The notes beneath the pieces were generated by a model that was not told the origin of the DNA, made no database searches, and saw only the letters and a program-made list of their open reading frames with translations. 64,000 bases of DNA from Pontibacter sp. HSC-36F09 (GTDB lineage: Bacteria; Bacteroidota; Bacteroidia; Cytophagales; Hymenobacteraceae). The position numbers and the translations under genes were made by a program. The DNA is taken from positions 264,647 through 328,646 of the forward strand of contig NZ_JALKAA010000005.1 of assembly GCF_024171605.1 (NCBI RefSeq). The letters run 5' to 3'. This document shows, piece by piece, positions 18,568 to 25,616 of this stretch. Positions within the stretch are counted from its first letter, which is position 1; every line of letters starts with the position of its first letter.

Positions 18568-18832
18568 CCTCTAAGATTTAAACTGTCTACAATATTATTA
18601 ATTATATTATAATTTTTAAAACAATTATACCAAAATGTTTTTATTAAGAGATCTTTATTATATGAATAGCCTAAATTAGCCGATTAACGGCCTTTAATTT
18701 CCTGTTAAATCAGCATGACTGCTTGACTATGATAAGTTTAGCTCATGTCTACGAGGCTGTTACCATCAACTATCCGGGAATTATGGCACGATATTTCCAT
18801 AGGTTATGTTAAGAAACCTAAACCCTACTGCT

Positions 18833-19468
18833 ATGAAAAAGATATTTGCCTTAATGCTTGCCCCAGTCGTACTATTGTTGATTCTCATGTCAGCGGATGG
18901 TGATCGGGCAGCATCTCCAACTGAAGAAACAAACCGGATGCATTTTGCCAGTGTAAGAACTGACAAACCAGAACCCGGAATAAATAACGCTAGTTCAGTA
19001 GAGCCTATTGCAGCTATCAAAGCTGAAAGAACTTCATCGAAGAAAGCTACTGAAGCTGAGTGGATAAACGCACGTGGCACCACCCCGACAGATGACTTAA
19101 TCGCTTATGCCTTGACCTTAATGGGAACCCCTTATAAATATGGCGGCACAAGCGACAGCGGTTTTGACTGCTCCGGTTTTACATCGCATGTTTACCAGGA
19201 GTTTGATGTGCTGGTGACGCGTTCTTCAACTACACAGTCTGAGGATGGTCAATCGGTATCGAGGGATGAGGCGCGACCGGGAGATCTGGTTATATTTACG
19301 GGTACAGATCCGAAGGTACGTGAACCAGGTCATGTGGGTATTGTTATCTCTGAACCAGGGGACACCATTAGTTTTGTGCACTCCTCTTCTAACGGCGGTG
19401 TTAAAATCAGCCAGGTAGAAGGCACAGGGTATGATGTCCGTTTCCTGGATGTTAGACGCGTAATGTAA
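18833..19468 (+). CDS. NlpC/P60-family cell-wall peptidase, exported
   Basis: A 211-aa enzyme predicted to cut peptidoglycan stem peptides or cross-links. Starting at the ATG at 18833 gives a good signal sequence (MKKIFALMLAPVVLLLILMSADG); an upstream ATG at 18806 would only spoil it. A ~70-residue low-complexity linker follows, then the NlpC/P60 domain: ALTLMGTPYKYGGTSDSGFDCSGFTSHVYQEF with catalytic Cys113 in DCSG. His lies in GHVGIVIS and a further His in FVHSSSNGGVKIS. The gene is monocistronic, followed by a weak hairpin at 19519. Substrate and regulation are not visible. Confidence 0.93.
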   Translation: MKKIFALMLAPVVLLLILMSADGDRAASPTEETNRMHFASVRTDKPEPGINNASSVEPIAAIKAERTSSKKATEAEWINARGTTPTDDLIAYALTLMGTPYKYGGTSDSGFDCSGFTSHVYQEFDVLVTRSSTTQSEDGQSVSRDEARPGDLVIFTGTDPKVREPGHVGIVISEPGDTISFVHSSSNGGVKISQVEGTGYDVRFLDVRRVM

Positions 19469-19518
19469 GGTATAGGCTAAACATAAAATCGCGGTAATTA
19501 CGTAAGACACACTATATA

Positions 19519-19550
19519 GCCCGACTGGCATTCGCTGGTCGGGCAATTTT
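19519..19550 (+). terminator. Weak terminator after the NlpC/P60 gene
   Basis: GCCCGAC pairs with GTCGGGC around a 12-nt loop, followed by AATTTT. Confidence 0.55.
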
Positions 19551-19568
19551 CAGCTAAAAGAAATAGAT

Positions 19569-19943
19569 ATGGTGCATCCCTACATAGCCAACTCCATCAA
19601 CGCCCTGGTATTGATCCTCGCCGGTATTGCAGTTTATTTTCTATCTCCCTCCCGTCCACTAGTCGCTCTGCTGGCTCCGATGTTGGGAATTTTGTTACTT
19701 GCTACCACGTATCATCTAAAGCGCCATAATCGGTTTGTGTTTCACACTGTTACTGCCCTCACCCTATTGGCCGGCTTCCTGCTGATTCTGCAAATTGATC
19801 CGGATACCTTTGTGTGGGACGCCAGACATTTCTTTACCTTACTAATGGGTATAAGCTGCTTCTTGGCGGTATTCTCCTTTGTTGCTTCTTTTTTACGGGA
19901 ACGCAGGCTGCGCAATAATACCATTTACAAAGACGACCTGTAG
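19569..19943 (+). CDS. Small multi-span membrane protein, unknown
   Basis: A 124-aa hydrophobic protein with about four membrane spans: residues ~7-25 (INALVLILAGIAVYFL), ~28-48 (PLVALLAPMLGILLLATTY), ~57-77 (FHTVTALTLLAGFLLIL) and ~88-110 (FFTLLMGISCFLAVFSFVASFL). A basic-then-acidic tail follows (RERRLRNNTIYKDDL). No family is recognised; the layout resembles small inner-membrane proteins of the TMEM14/DUF type. The ATG at 19569 lies just past the hairpin of the preceding gene. It is convergent with the candidate minus-strand RNA, whose terminator hairpin begins ~30 nt after this stop. Confidence 0.65.
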   Translation: MVHPYIANSINALVLILAGIAVYFLSPSRPLVALLAPMLGILLLATTYHLKRHNRFVFHTVTALTLLAGFLLILQIDPDTFVWDARHFFTLLMGISCFLAVFSFVASFLRERRLRNNTIYKDDL

Positions 19944-19972
19944 ACTTCTGCCGAACAGATCATAGAGGTGGG

Positions 19973-20020
19973 TAAAAAGAAAAAGCGCTTGGTGTAGCCC
20001 GTCAAGTTACACCAAGCGCC
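19973..20020 (-). terminator. Terminator of the minus-strand RNA candidate
   Basis: A 12-bp perfect stem (GCGCTTGGTGTA/TACACCAAGCGC) with an 11-nt loop, followed on the minus strand by TTTTTCTTTTT. The plus strand has no T-run after the hairpin, which fixes its direction. Confidence 0.85.
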
Positions 20021-20127
20021 TTAAGAATCCTTCAAATCTTAACAAGCGGCGCCCTGTTTTGCAGCAGCACCATCACTCAAGACCAAAGGTAATATTTACT
20101 GCGCAAGCAGTAGATACTCACTGCTTA

Positions 20128-20196
20128 CTAAGCCTGCTCACCGTTGAGGTGAACACTATTACCAAGGCTTACTAAGACGACTGATGGATTAGACAT
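20128..20196 (-). CDS. Possible 22-aa leader/micro-peptide with an exceptionally strong Shine-Dalgarno
   Basis: An ATG at 20196 begins a 22-codon frame (MSNPSVVLVSLGN...NGEQA) that stops at 20128. Immediately upstream, AGAAAGGAGGTG (20210-20199, minus strand) is a perfect 12-nt complement to the 16S rRNA tail CACCUCCUUUCU, with AGGAGG 4 nt from the ATG. Bacteroidota genes usually lack Shine-Dalgarno sequences, and no other start in this window has one like it. The frame overlaps a stable stem (TAAGCCT/AGGCTTA), so translation could remodel the RNA. I do not recognise the peptide. The alternative is a non-coding RNA that simply base-pairs with the 16S tail. Confidence 0.35.
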   Translation of the reverse strand: MSNPSVVLVSLGNSVHLNGEQA

Positions 20197-20291
20197 AGCA
20201 CCTCCTTTCTCTTTAGTCCGACATAAACCTTGCGCCGCTGCACGGAGCAGTCATACGCAAAGCCGCAGCACTCGCCGCTTTCACTGATTTA

Positions 20292-20322
20292 TAAAGTTAA
20301 AATAACGCCGATTAGTTCACAA
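20292..20322 (-). promoter_or_regulatory. Promoter of the minus-strand RNA candidate
   Basis: TTG (-33 type) at 20322-20320, a 20-bp spacer, then TAACTTTA at 20299-20292, seven of eight matches to the Bacteroidota -7 element TAnnTTTG. Confidence 0.55.
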
Positions 20323-20539
20323 GGTTCTGCACTTATTTTGTCATCTTTTCTTTTCGGAGCATACATTATGGACCCTAAATTGCATACTGTATTCTTAAGT
20401 CGCTCAAAATAAAGCAAGTGCTATTTCTGAACAGGTTGTGTTCTGGTATAAGTAAACCAAGCGCCTTCTGTTATTTTCGCTGAAAAATAAGCATAAATAC
20501 GCTGTCCTGGCCTTAAAATCGACCCGTGCCGTATTTTAG

Positions 20540-20569
20540 TTGAAAAATGAATTATTTTAGCTATATTTC
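20540..20569 (+). promoter_or_regulatory. Promoter of the DUF2147 gene
   Basis: TTG at 20540-20542, a 19-bp spacer and TATATTTC at 20562-20569, close to TTG-N19-TAnnTTTG. It places the transcript start ~25 nt before the ATG at 20601. Confidence 0.55.
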
Positions 20570-20600
20570 GTTACTAATCTTATCAAACAAAAACCTAATC

Positions 20601-21032
20601 ATGAAAAAACACCTGCTAACCCTTGTAGCGCTAATGCTGTTTTCTACCGTAGCGTGGGCTCAGAAACTTTCTCCTATTGGAATGTGGACCAACGAAGAAG
20701 GCAAAGCTCGTTTTGAGATTTACCAGTCAGGCGATAAACTGTATGGTAAGATCGTGCAATTGAAGGAGCCGCTCAGAAATGGAAAACCAAAACTGGACGA
20801 GAACAACCCGGAAAAGAAAATGCGCAACCGTCCGTTGCAGGGCATGGTGTTCATGAAGGACTTTAAGTACGATGGCAGTAACAAGTGGGATGATGGGACC
20901 ATCTACGATCCGGAAAGCGGCAAAACCTACTCCTGCTACATGAAAATGACAGGCAAAGACAAAATGGAAGTTAAAGGCTACATTGGTATTTCCCTGATAG
21001 GTAGAACGCAGAACTGGACGCGTGTAGAGTAA
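20601..21032 (+). CDS. DUF2147-family exported protein
   Basis: A 143-aa secreted or periplasmic protein. Starting at the ATG at 20601 gives a clean signal peptide (MKKHLLTLVALMLFSTVAWAQ); an upstream ATG at 20547 is not needed and would overlap the promoter. The mature part follows the DUF2147 pattern: GMWTNEEGKARFEIYQSGDKLYGKIVQLKEP at the start, a central KWDDGTIYDPESGKTYSCYMKM stretch and the end segment VKGYIGISLIGRTQNWTRV. Family members are small lipocalin-like beta proteins of unknown biochemical role, common in Bacteroidota. It is monocistronic with its own promoter and terminator. Confidence 0.9.
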   Translation: MKKHLLTLVALMLFSTVAWAQKLSPIGMWTNEEGKARFEIYQSGDKLYGKIVQLKEPLRNGKPKLDENNPEKKMRNRPLQGMVFMKDFKYDGSNKWDDGTIYDPESGKTYSCYMKMTGKDKMEVKGYIGISLIGRTQNWTRVE

Positions 21033-21055
21033 GTGTTGTCACTTCGCCTATATAG

Positions 21056-21089
21056 CATAAAAGGTTGGCCCTAAAGCCAACCTTTTATG
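21056..21089. terminator. Bidirectional terminator
   Basis: A 14-bp perfect stem (CATAAAAGGTTGGC/GCCAACCTTTTATG) with a short loop, between the convergent genes ending at 21032 and 21158. Confidence 0.85.
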
Positions 21090-21157
21090 TTTTCAACCCT
21101 TTACTGTTTTATTAAACTGATTTTTTGGCAAAAGGTTTACTATACTGTTGGTCAGTA

Positions 21158-21625
21158 TTAAAATACTTGCAGTACTTTATAAGATTTGCCACGAAACTCA
21201 AAGCTCTCTTCACTGCTTTTGCCTTCCATTGCTTTGTATAGTGGCGACAAGCCTGAAATGGCATAGAACGACTCTCCGTCGATTTTGATCTCGCCCAGGC
21301 TCACACCTATAAAATAGTTCTGGAGCTCCGTCATCACTACCGCCCCAAACGACACTTCCTTATTCTCCTTCGTAGAATTCACCCTTTTCAGCACGCCCAT
21401 GGTGGTCATCAGTTCGTCCAGTTGCCGCGCATACATGTCGCGCTGTATCTGGCAGGCCTCCCTGAAGGATTCAAATTTGTCCTCAATGGCGCCGTGGTGC
21501 TCGTTGGCACTCTCCTGCGCCTCGTCCATGGCCTCTTTGGCTGCCTGAATTTGCCTGTTAAGTAGTTTGGTAGACTCCTGCAGCAGTTTTTTCTTCAGTT
21601 CTAGTTCTTGTGTTAGCGTCATCAT
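21158..21625 (-). CDS. GreA/GreB-like coiled-coil protein
   Basis: A 155-aa protein. Residues ~1-80 form a long antiparallel coiled coil (LTQELELKKKLLQESTKLLNRQIQAAKEAMDEAQESANEHHGAIEDKFESFREACQIQRDMYARQLDELMTTMGVLKRV). A compact beta domain follows (GAVVMTELQNYFIGVSLGEIKIDGESFYAISGLSPLYKAMEGKSSEESFEFRGKSYKVLQV) with the order and glycine pattern of the Gre C-terminal domain, so it probably approaches RNA polymerase. The group is common in Bacteroidota and is often mislabelled 3-oxoacyl-ACP synthase in databases. Whether it stimulates transcript cleavage is unknown; the finger-tip acidic residues cannot be assigned with confidence. It stands alone; a second Gre-fold protein of this window is at 9789. 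Confidence 0.75.
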   Translation of the reverse strand: MMTLTQELELKKKLLQESTKLLNRQIQAAKEAMDEAQESANEHHGAIEDKFESFREACQIQRDMYARQLDELMTTMGVLKRVNSTKENKEVSFGAVVMTELQNYFIGVSLGEIKIDGESFYAISGLSPLYKAMEGKSSEESFEFRGKSYKVLQVF

Positions 21626-21925
21626 GGTATATACATTATCCGGTAAACGATCAATTTAGAAGGGCACAAAAAATTCTGTTCCTGCTTATAACTCCAATGG
21701 GCGTGGATTGTTCTGGCTGCGTATAAACAGTAATATTTTTACTCGCGATTGAAATATTAAGCTGATTCCCAGAAGCCATATAACGCAGAACTTGCCCGAA
21801 TGTTGGCTACAATAACTATAAAGTTTTGGGCTATATAGCGAAGTTTCAGGATTTCGTGTAACTTATACCCCACTACGCATGCTGTACCACCGGAATTTGA
21901 AGGAAACCCCAAAACGCCGCCTTTC

Positions 21926-24115
21926 ATGAAACACGCTTTACTTCTTTTGATGTCCCTTCTGGTGTTTTGCCTGCAGGCTAAAGCCTCACACATTGTAGGT
22001 GGCGAACTCGAAATAGAGCACCGCTCGGGCTATACCTACCGCATCACGATGAACCTCTACTTCGATGACGTGAACGGCACACCTGGCGCACGCGACCCCT
22101 CTGCCAATATCCGGATTTTCGATAAGGGGAACAACCGCTTTATGATGGACGTGCAGCTGCCCCTGCGTAGTGATACCTTTGTGAACTACACCGATATCGC
22201 CTGCACGATCGGGGAGCTGCGCACCCGCCGCATTGTGTACTCTCAGGATGTTGTCCTGTCCCCTAACGTGTTTAACAACCAGCAGGGCTACTACATGGCC
22301 TGGGAGCGCTGCTGCCGCAACCGCACGATCAACAACATTGTGATGCCGGACGCGGCCGGACAGGTCTTTTACATGGAGTTTCCACCTGTCACCAAAAACG
22401 GAATTCAGTTTGTCAATTCCTCTCCCCGCCTGTTTCCACCGCTGAGCGACTATGCCTGCGCCAATGAGCTGTTTTACTACGATTTTAGTGGTACTGACGC
22501 CGACGGCGACTCCCTGGTGTATGATATGGTGACCCCACTGAATGGCTATGCCACCGCAGATCCGACCAATGCCGCACCGATCGCTAGACCTGCGCCATAC
22601 CCCGAAGTCAGATGGCTACCCGGATATAACCGCGACAATCAGATACAGGGATCTCCACCGATCATCATTGAAAAGCAGACGGGTAGACTAACAGTAAGGC
22701 CTGACCGCGTAGGCCTCTTTGTGTTTGCTGTGCGCGTGCAGGAATACCGAGGCGGTGTGAAGCTCGGGGAGGTTCGACGAGACTTTCAGCTTCTTGTAAA
22801 AGACTGTCCGCGCAACGAAAGTCCGGTTGTACAAGCAAAAGTAAACGGCCAGACCACCAACTACAAGCAAGGCGAGGTAATCCGGATCAGCCCGACGGAT
22901 GCCCGCTGCCTGAACGTGGAGTTCACAGACCCGGACCCTAACTCCAGGATTACGCTCTATGCACGCCCTGTTAATTTCAGCAGCGACCTCTATACCTTCA
23001 CCGGCACGACCACCGGCGTAGTAAACACTCCAGGAGGACAGGAATCGCTAACAGCTAATGTCTGCTTTGATGAGTGTTTCGACACGGAGGGCCAAGTCTT
23101 TAAACTGAACCTGATCGTAAAAGACAATGGCTGCAGCCTGCCAAGGCAGGATACACTGCAGGTGAGTTTCGTCATTGACCCCATCCCCAACGAACCTCCC
23201 TCCATCCAACTCTCTCGTCCTGACAAGGTGTATACTGTCATGGAGGGCGATGTGATTGACTTTAACGTGCTCGGCTTTGACGCCGACAACGATGAGGTGA
23301 CCATTTCTGCTAAAGGGCTGAACTTCGATATCAATTCTGTGCCGATCAATTTCCAGAACAGCAGCGGCATCGGGCAGGTACAGTCCCCTTTCCGTTGGCT
23401 GATTGACTGCGAAACGCTCCGGCAGGATTCCTATCAAATTGAATTCACGGCCACGTCTATGGTATGCGGAAAGGAGTCGACAATGACAGAAGTCATTGAG
23501 GTCAGGACGGACTATCCGAATCAGCCGCCAGTGCTCACAACAGACAAGCAGGTACTGGTATTTGAGTTGGATCTGAACGAACCTTTTGAGGCCAACTTTA
23601 CGGGCACCGACCTGGATAAACACCTGCTGAGCATGCAGGCGAGGGGCGAGAATTTCGACCTGGCCAGTTTAGGCATGGCCTTCACGTCCACCGGTGGATC
23701 GGGTACAGCTGCAGGCAAGTTTAACTGGACGGCCAACTGCGATGCCTTTCAGCAGGGTGTGTTACGGGTCGATTTTATCTTACAGGAAGATGCCTGTGCT
23801 CCTTCCCCTCCGCAGCAGATCACCATGGAGTTTAAGGTAAAGGTGCCCGATTACAAGAATTTCATCCCTCCGAATATTTTTACACCAAACGCCGATGGCC
23901 TGAATGATTTTTTTGAAATTCCAGGTATGCCGGCAGACGTCTGCACGAGTGCTTTTCAGCACATCCGCATCTACAACCGCTGGGGCAAAGAGGTGTTCTC
24001 AAGCACAGCCCACAACTTTAAGTGGGATGGCAAGGACGTTAATGACGGCGTGTATTACTACGTGATCGATTACGGAGCGGATAAGTTCAGGGGCTCCGTG
24101 ACGCTGGTGCGCTAG
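21926..24115 (+). CDS. Surface protein with type B T9SS sorting domain (gliding-motility-associated C-terminal domain)
   Basis: A 729-aa exported protein. It has a signal peptide at residues 1-20 (ALLLLMSLLVFCLQAKA), then SHIVGGELEIEHRSGYTYRITMNLYFDD, the opening of a family of large Bacteroidota adhesin-like proteins. Several Ig-like beta repeats follow (NEPPSIQLSRPDKVYTVMEGDVIDFNVLGFDADND, and a parallel NQPPVLTTDKQVLVFELDLNEPFEANFTGTDLD). The last ~85 residues are the CHU_C/type B T9SS signal: FIPPNIFTPNADGLNDFFEIPG...IRIYNRWGKEVFSSTAHNFKWDGKDVNDGVYYYVIDYG. It therefore travels by Sec and then type IX secretion to the cell surface. The ligand is unknown. It converges with the oxidase gene, with only 4 bp between the stops. 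Confidence 0.93.
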   Translation: MKHALLLLMSLLVFCLQAKASHIVGGELEIEHRSGYTYRITMNLYFDDVNGTPGARDPSANIRIFDKGNNRFMMDVQLPLRSDTFVNYTDIACTIGELRTRRIVYSQDVVLSPNVFNNQQGYYMAWERCCRNRTINNIVMPDAAGQVFYMEFPPVTKNGIQFVNSSPRLFPPLSDYACANELFYYDFSGTDADGDSLVYDMVTPLNGYATADPTNAAPIARPAPYPEVRWLPGYNRDNQIQGSPPIIIEKQTGRLTVRPDRVGLFVFAVRVQEYRGGVKLGEVRRDFQLLVKDCPRNESPVVQAKVNGQTTNYKQGEVIRISPTDARCLNVEFTDPDPNSRITLYARPVNFSSDLYTFTGTTTGVVNTPGGQESLTANVCFDECFDTEGQVFKLNLIVKDNGCSLPRQDTLQVSFVIDPIPNEPPSIQLSRPDKVYTVMEGDVIDFNVLGFDADNDEVTISAKGLNFDINSVPINFQNSSGIGQVQSPFRWLIDCETLRQDSYQIEFTATSMVCGKESTMTEVIEVRTDYPNQPPVLTTDKQVLVFELDLNEPFEANFTGTDLDKHLLSMQARGENFDLASLGMAFTSTGGSGTAAGKFNWTANCDAFQQGVLRVDFILQEDACAPSPPQQITMEFKVKVPDYKNFIPPNIFTPNADGLNDFFEIPGMPADVCTSAFQHIRIYNRWGKEVFSSTAHNFKWDGKDVNDGVYYYVIDYGADKFRGSVTLVR

Positions 24116-24119
24116 TGGC

Positions 24120-24746
24120 TTAGGCCATAAAGAGGATCACCAGGTATAGCATGAGCCATAGGGCTCCCAGGAAGTGCCAGTAAGTGTTGAGCATGGCCAG
24201 CTGCAGGCGGCGGTACGGGTCGCGGATAAAGATCAGACTTCGCACCCCATCGTTAGCCATGTGGGCCGTTTTGATGAGCAGGAAAGCCAGAAAAATCATA
24301 CCGCCCAGCAAGTGCAGCAGGTGCAGCGCTGTGATCAGGTATAGGTAGCTTCCCGAGGCCTTGCCGGTAAAGTAAGCACCGGATAGTGTCAGTTCGCGCC
24401 AGCCCAGAATCTGTGCCCCGATAAAGGCTACTCCCAGCATGAAAGTAAAAGCCAGGTAGCGGGTCATTTTGCGGAGTTTGTCTTTTTTGTAGATGCGGGG
24501 AACCTTGCTGATGGTATAGCTGCTGAAAAGCAGGATAAGGGTACTGACGCTGAAGAACTTTGGAAGCGAGAATTGTTCGCTGCCGAAACCGCCTGTCCGA
24601 ACAAAAGCCACCACCAGCACAAAGAACAGCACGCCAATACCGACCATACTCAGGTATAGCAGCATCCGGATCGGGTGCAGATGCTCGATCTTGCCAAACG
24701 CTGAGCCCTGGCGTGCGCCTACCTTATTCTTTCTGTCCTGGTTCAT
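24120..24746 (-). CDS. Heme-copper oxidase subunit III-like protein
   Basis: A 208-aa inner-membrane protein with five predicted spans: residues ~28-50 (MLLYLSMVGIGVLFFVLVVAFV), ~62-82, ~95-115, ~133-158 (YLYLITALHLLHLLGGMIFLAFLLI) and ~183-207 (LNTYWHFLGALWLMLYLVILFM). Subunit III hallmarks are the ALHLLHLLGG helix and the terminal NTYWHFLGALW helix with conserved histidine and tryptophan. It belongs to the cytochrome c/quinol oxidase subunit III family, but no subunit I or II gene is adjacent, so it is an orphan copy. Whether it joins a complex encoded elsewhere is inference. Its promoter lies in the ~290-bp gap shared with the divergent YceI-like gene. Confidence 0.9.
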   Translation of the reverse strand: MNQDRKNKVGARQGSAFGKIEHLHPIRMLLYLSMVGIGVLFFVLVVAFVRTGGFGSEQFSLPKFFSVSTLILLFSSYTISKVPRIYKKDKLRKMTRYLAFTFMLGVAFIGAQILGWRELTLSGAYFTGKASGSYLYLITALHLLHLLGGMIFLAFLLIKTAHMANDGVRSLIFIRDPYRRLQLAMLNTYWHFLGALWLMLYLVILFMA

Positions 24747-25039
24747 GTCGAGTCATCCCCCGAGCATTCCCGGCTTATGGCTACGGGCCTCCTCTATTCA
24801 ATTGAATTGCGGGTAATTTATCTTATTCTGTATACCAACTAGTGGGGGTTATAGTTTTGTAAATGCCTCACAAAAAATAAGATTTACCGGTCTTATTTAT
24901 CACTTGGGACAGTTTTGACCTGTGAAGGACAGCATGCAGCTTATTTCAGGAAAGCTTCCTTGCATAAAAGCTTAGCCGCTACTTTACCTTTCACCCCTGA
25001 TTTGCGTTAGCAGGAGTACACGCTACTACATGCCCCATT

Positions 25040-25603
25040 ATGATTAAATTTCTACTGCCTGTACTTTGTTTTTTACTGATGGCTGTACCGGTGCAAGCCC
25101 AGCAGAACCGGACACCTTACACGGCCAATAACAGCATGCAGATCAGCCTGGAGGGGGCGCGCAGCACCTACGATTTTCAGTCAATCAAGATGCTGGTGCG
25201 CTACGATCAGAATACCCGCAAAATAGAGTGCCTCCTGCCCATCGAAAACCTGCTGCCAGCCAACGATTCAAGTCCGGTAGCCATGGTGCAGGACATCTTT
25301 TTTGCATCCCGTTACCCAGAGCTGTATATTGAGATCGAAGCGCCGATTGAACAGATCAATGCCAGGAATAGAAACAGACAGACGCTCAACAGCAGGGTTT
25401 TCGTTAACATACAAGGCATCATCAAGGAAATGGTTATCCCGGTCACTTTCACGCCCGATCGTAACGCGATCACCTTTAGCACCAGTTTTGAACTGATGCT
25501 GCAGGATCTGCGCCTGCGGGTACCAGCCCGCTACACGTCCAGGCTGACGGGTCGCATGCTGTTCACGATACACAGTGCGCGCTGGGCTGACCTTAGAAAC
25601 TGA
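25040..25603 (+). CDS. YceI-like exported protein
   Basis: A 187-aa periplasmic or secreted protein. The signal peptide is residues 1-21 (FLLPVLCFLLMAVPVQAQ). The mature domain has the beta-barrel pattern of YceI-type lipid-binding proteins: QSIKMLVRYDQNTRKIECLLPIENLLPAND, IFFASRYPELYIEIEAPIEQIN, VFVNIQGIIKEMVIPVTFTPDRNAITFSTSFELMLQDLRLRVPARYTSRLTGRMLFTIHSARWADL. A role in binding an isoprenoid or other amphiphile is inferred from the family. Its stop is 13 bp before the ATG of the patatin-like gene, so the two almost certainly form an operon. Confidence 0.82.
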   Translation: MIKFLLPVLCFLLMAVPVQAQQNRTPYTANNSMQISLEGARSTYDFQSIKMLVRYDQNTRKIECLLPIENLLPANDSSPVAMVQDIFFASRYPELYIEIEAPIEQINARNRNRQTLNSRVFVNIQGIIKEMVIPVTFTPDRNAITFSTSFELMLQDLRLRVPARYTSRLTGRMLFTIHSARWADLRN

Positions 25604-25616
25604 TAAAACACAAGTT

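Larger units (their letters stand above)
19973..20286 (-). ncRNA. Candidate free-standing structured RNA, ~310 nt, unknown class
   Basis: A 650-base gap between plus-strand genes carries a complete minus-strand transcription unit. It has a promoter (TTG at 20322-20320, 20-bp spacer, TAACTTTA at 20299-20292) and ends in a strong terminator: a 12-bp stem GCGCTTGGTGTA/TACACCAAGCGC followed by TTTTTCTTTTT. In between are several local stems. TAAGCCT/AGGCTTA enclose TCACC/GGTGA. Others are AAGCAGT/ACTGCTT, GGTGCTG/CAGGGCGCC and TTAAGA/TCTTAA. No downstream minus-strand gene follows, so it is not a leader. No tmRNA, RNase P, SRP or recognisable 6S signature was found. A 22-codon ORF with a perfect Shine-Dalgarno lies inside it (separate entry). 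Boundaries are estimates. Confidence 0.5.

Noticed and set aside
20199..20210. Fragment of a 16S rRNA 3' end on the plus strand
   Set aside because: Only 12 bases match (CACCTCCTTTCT); flanking bases are unlike 16S rRNA. The minus-strand complement acting as a Shine-Dalgarno or anti-ASD is the simpler reading.
19973..20286. tmRNA, RNase P RNA or SRP RNA as identity of the minus-strand RNA
   Set aside because: None of their conserved cores (tRNA-like acceptor end and tag reading frame; RNase P P4 motif; SRP GGAA/GCAG loop) was found.
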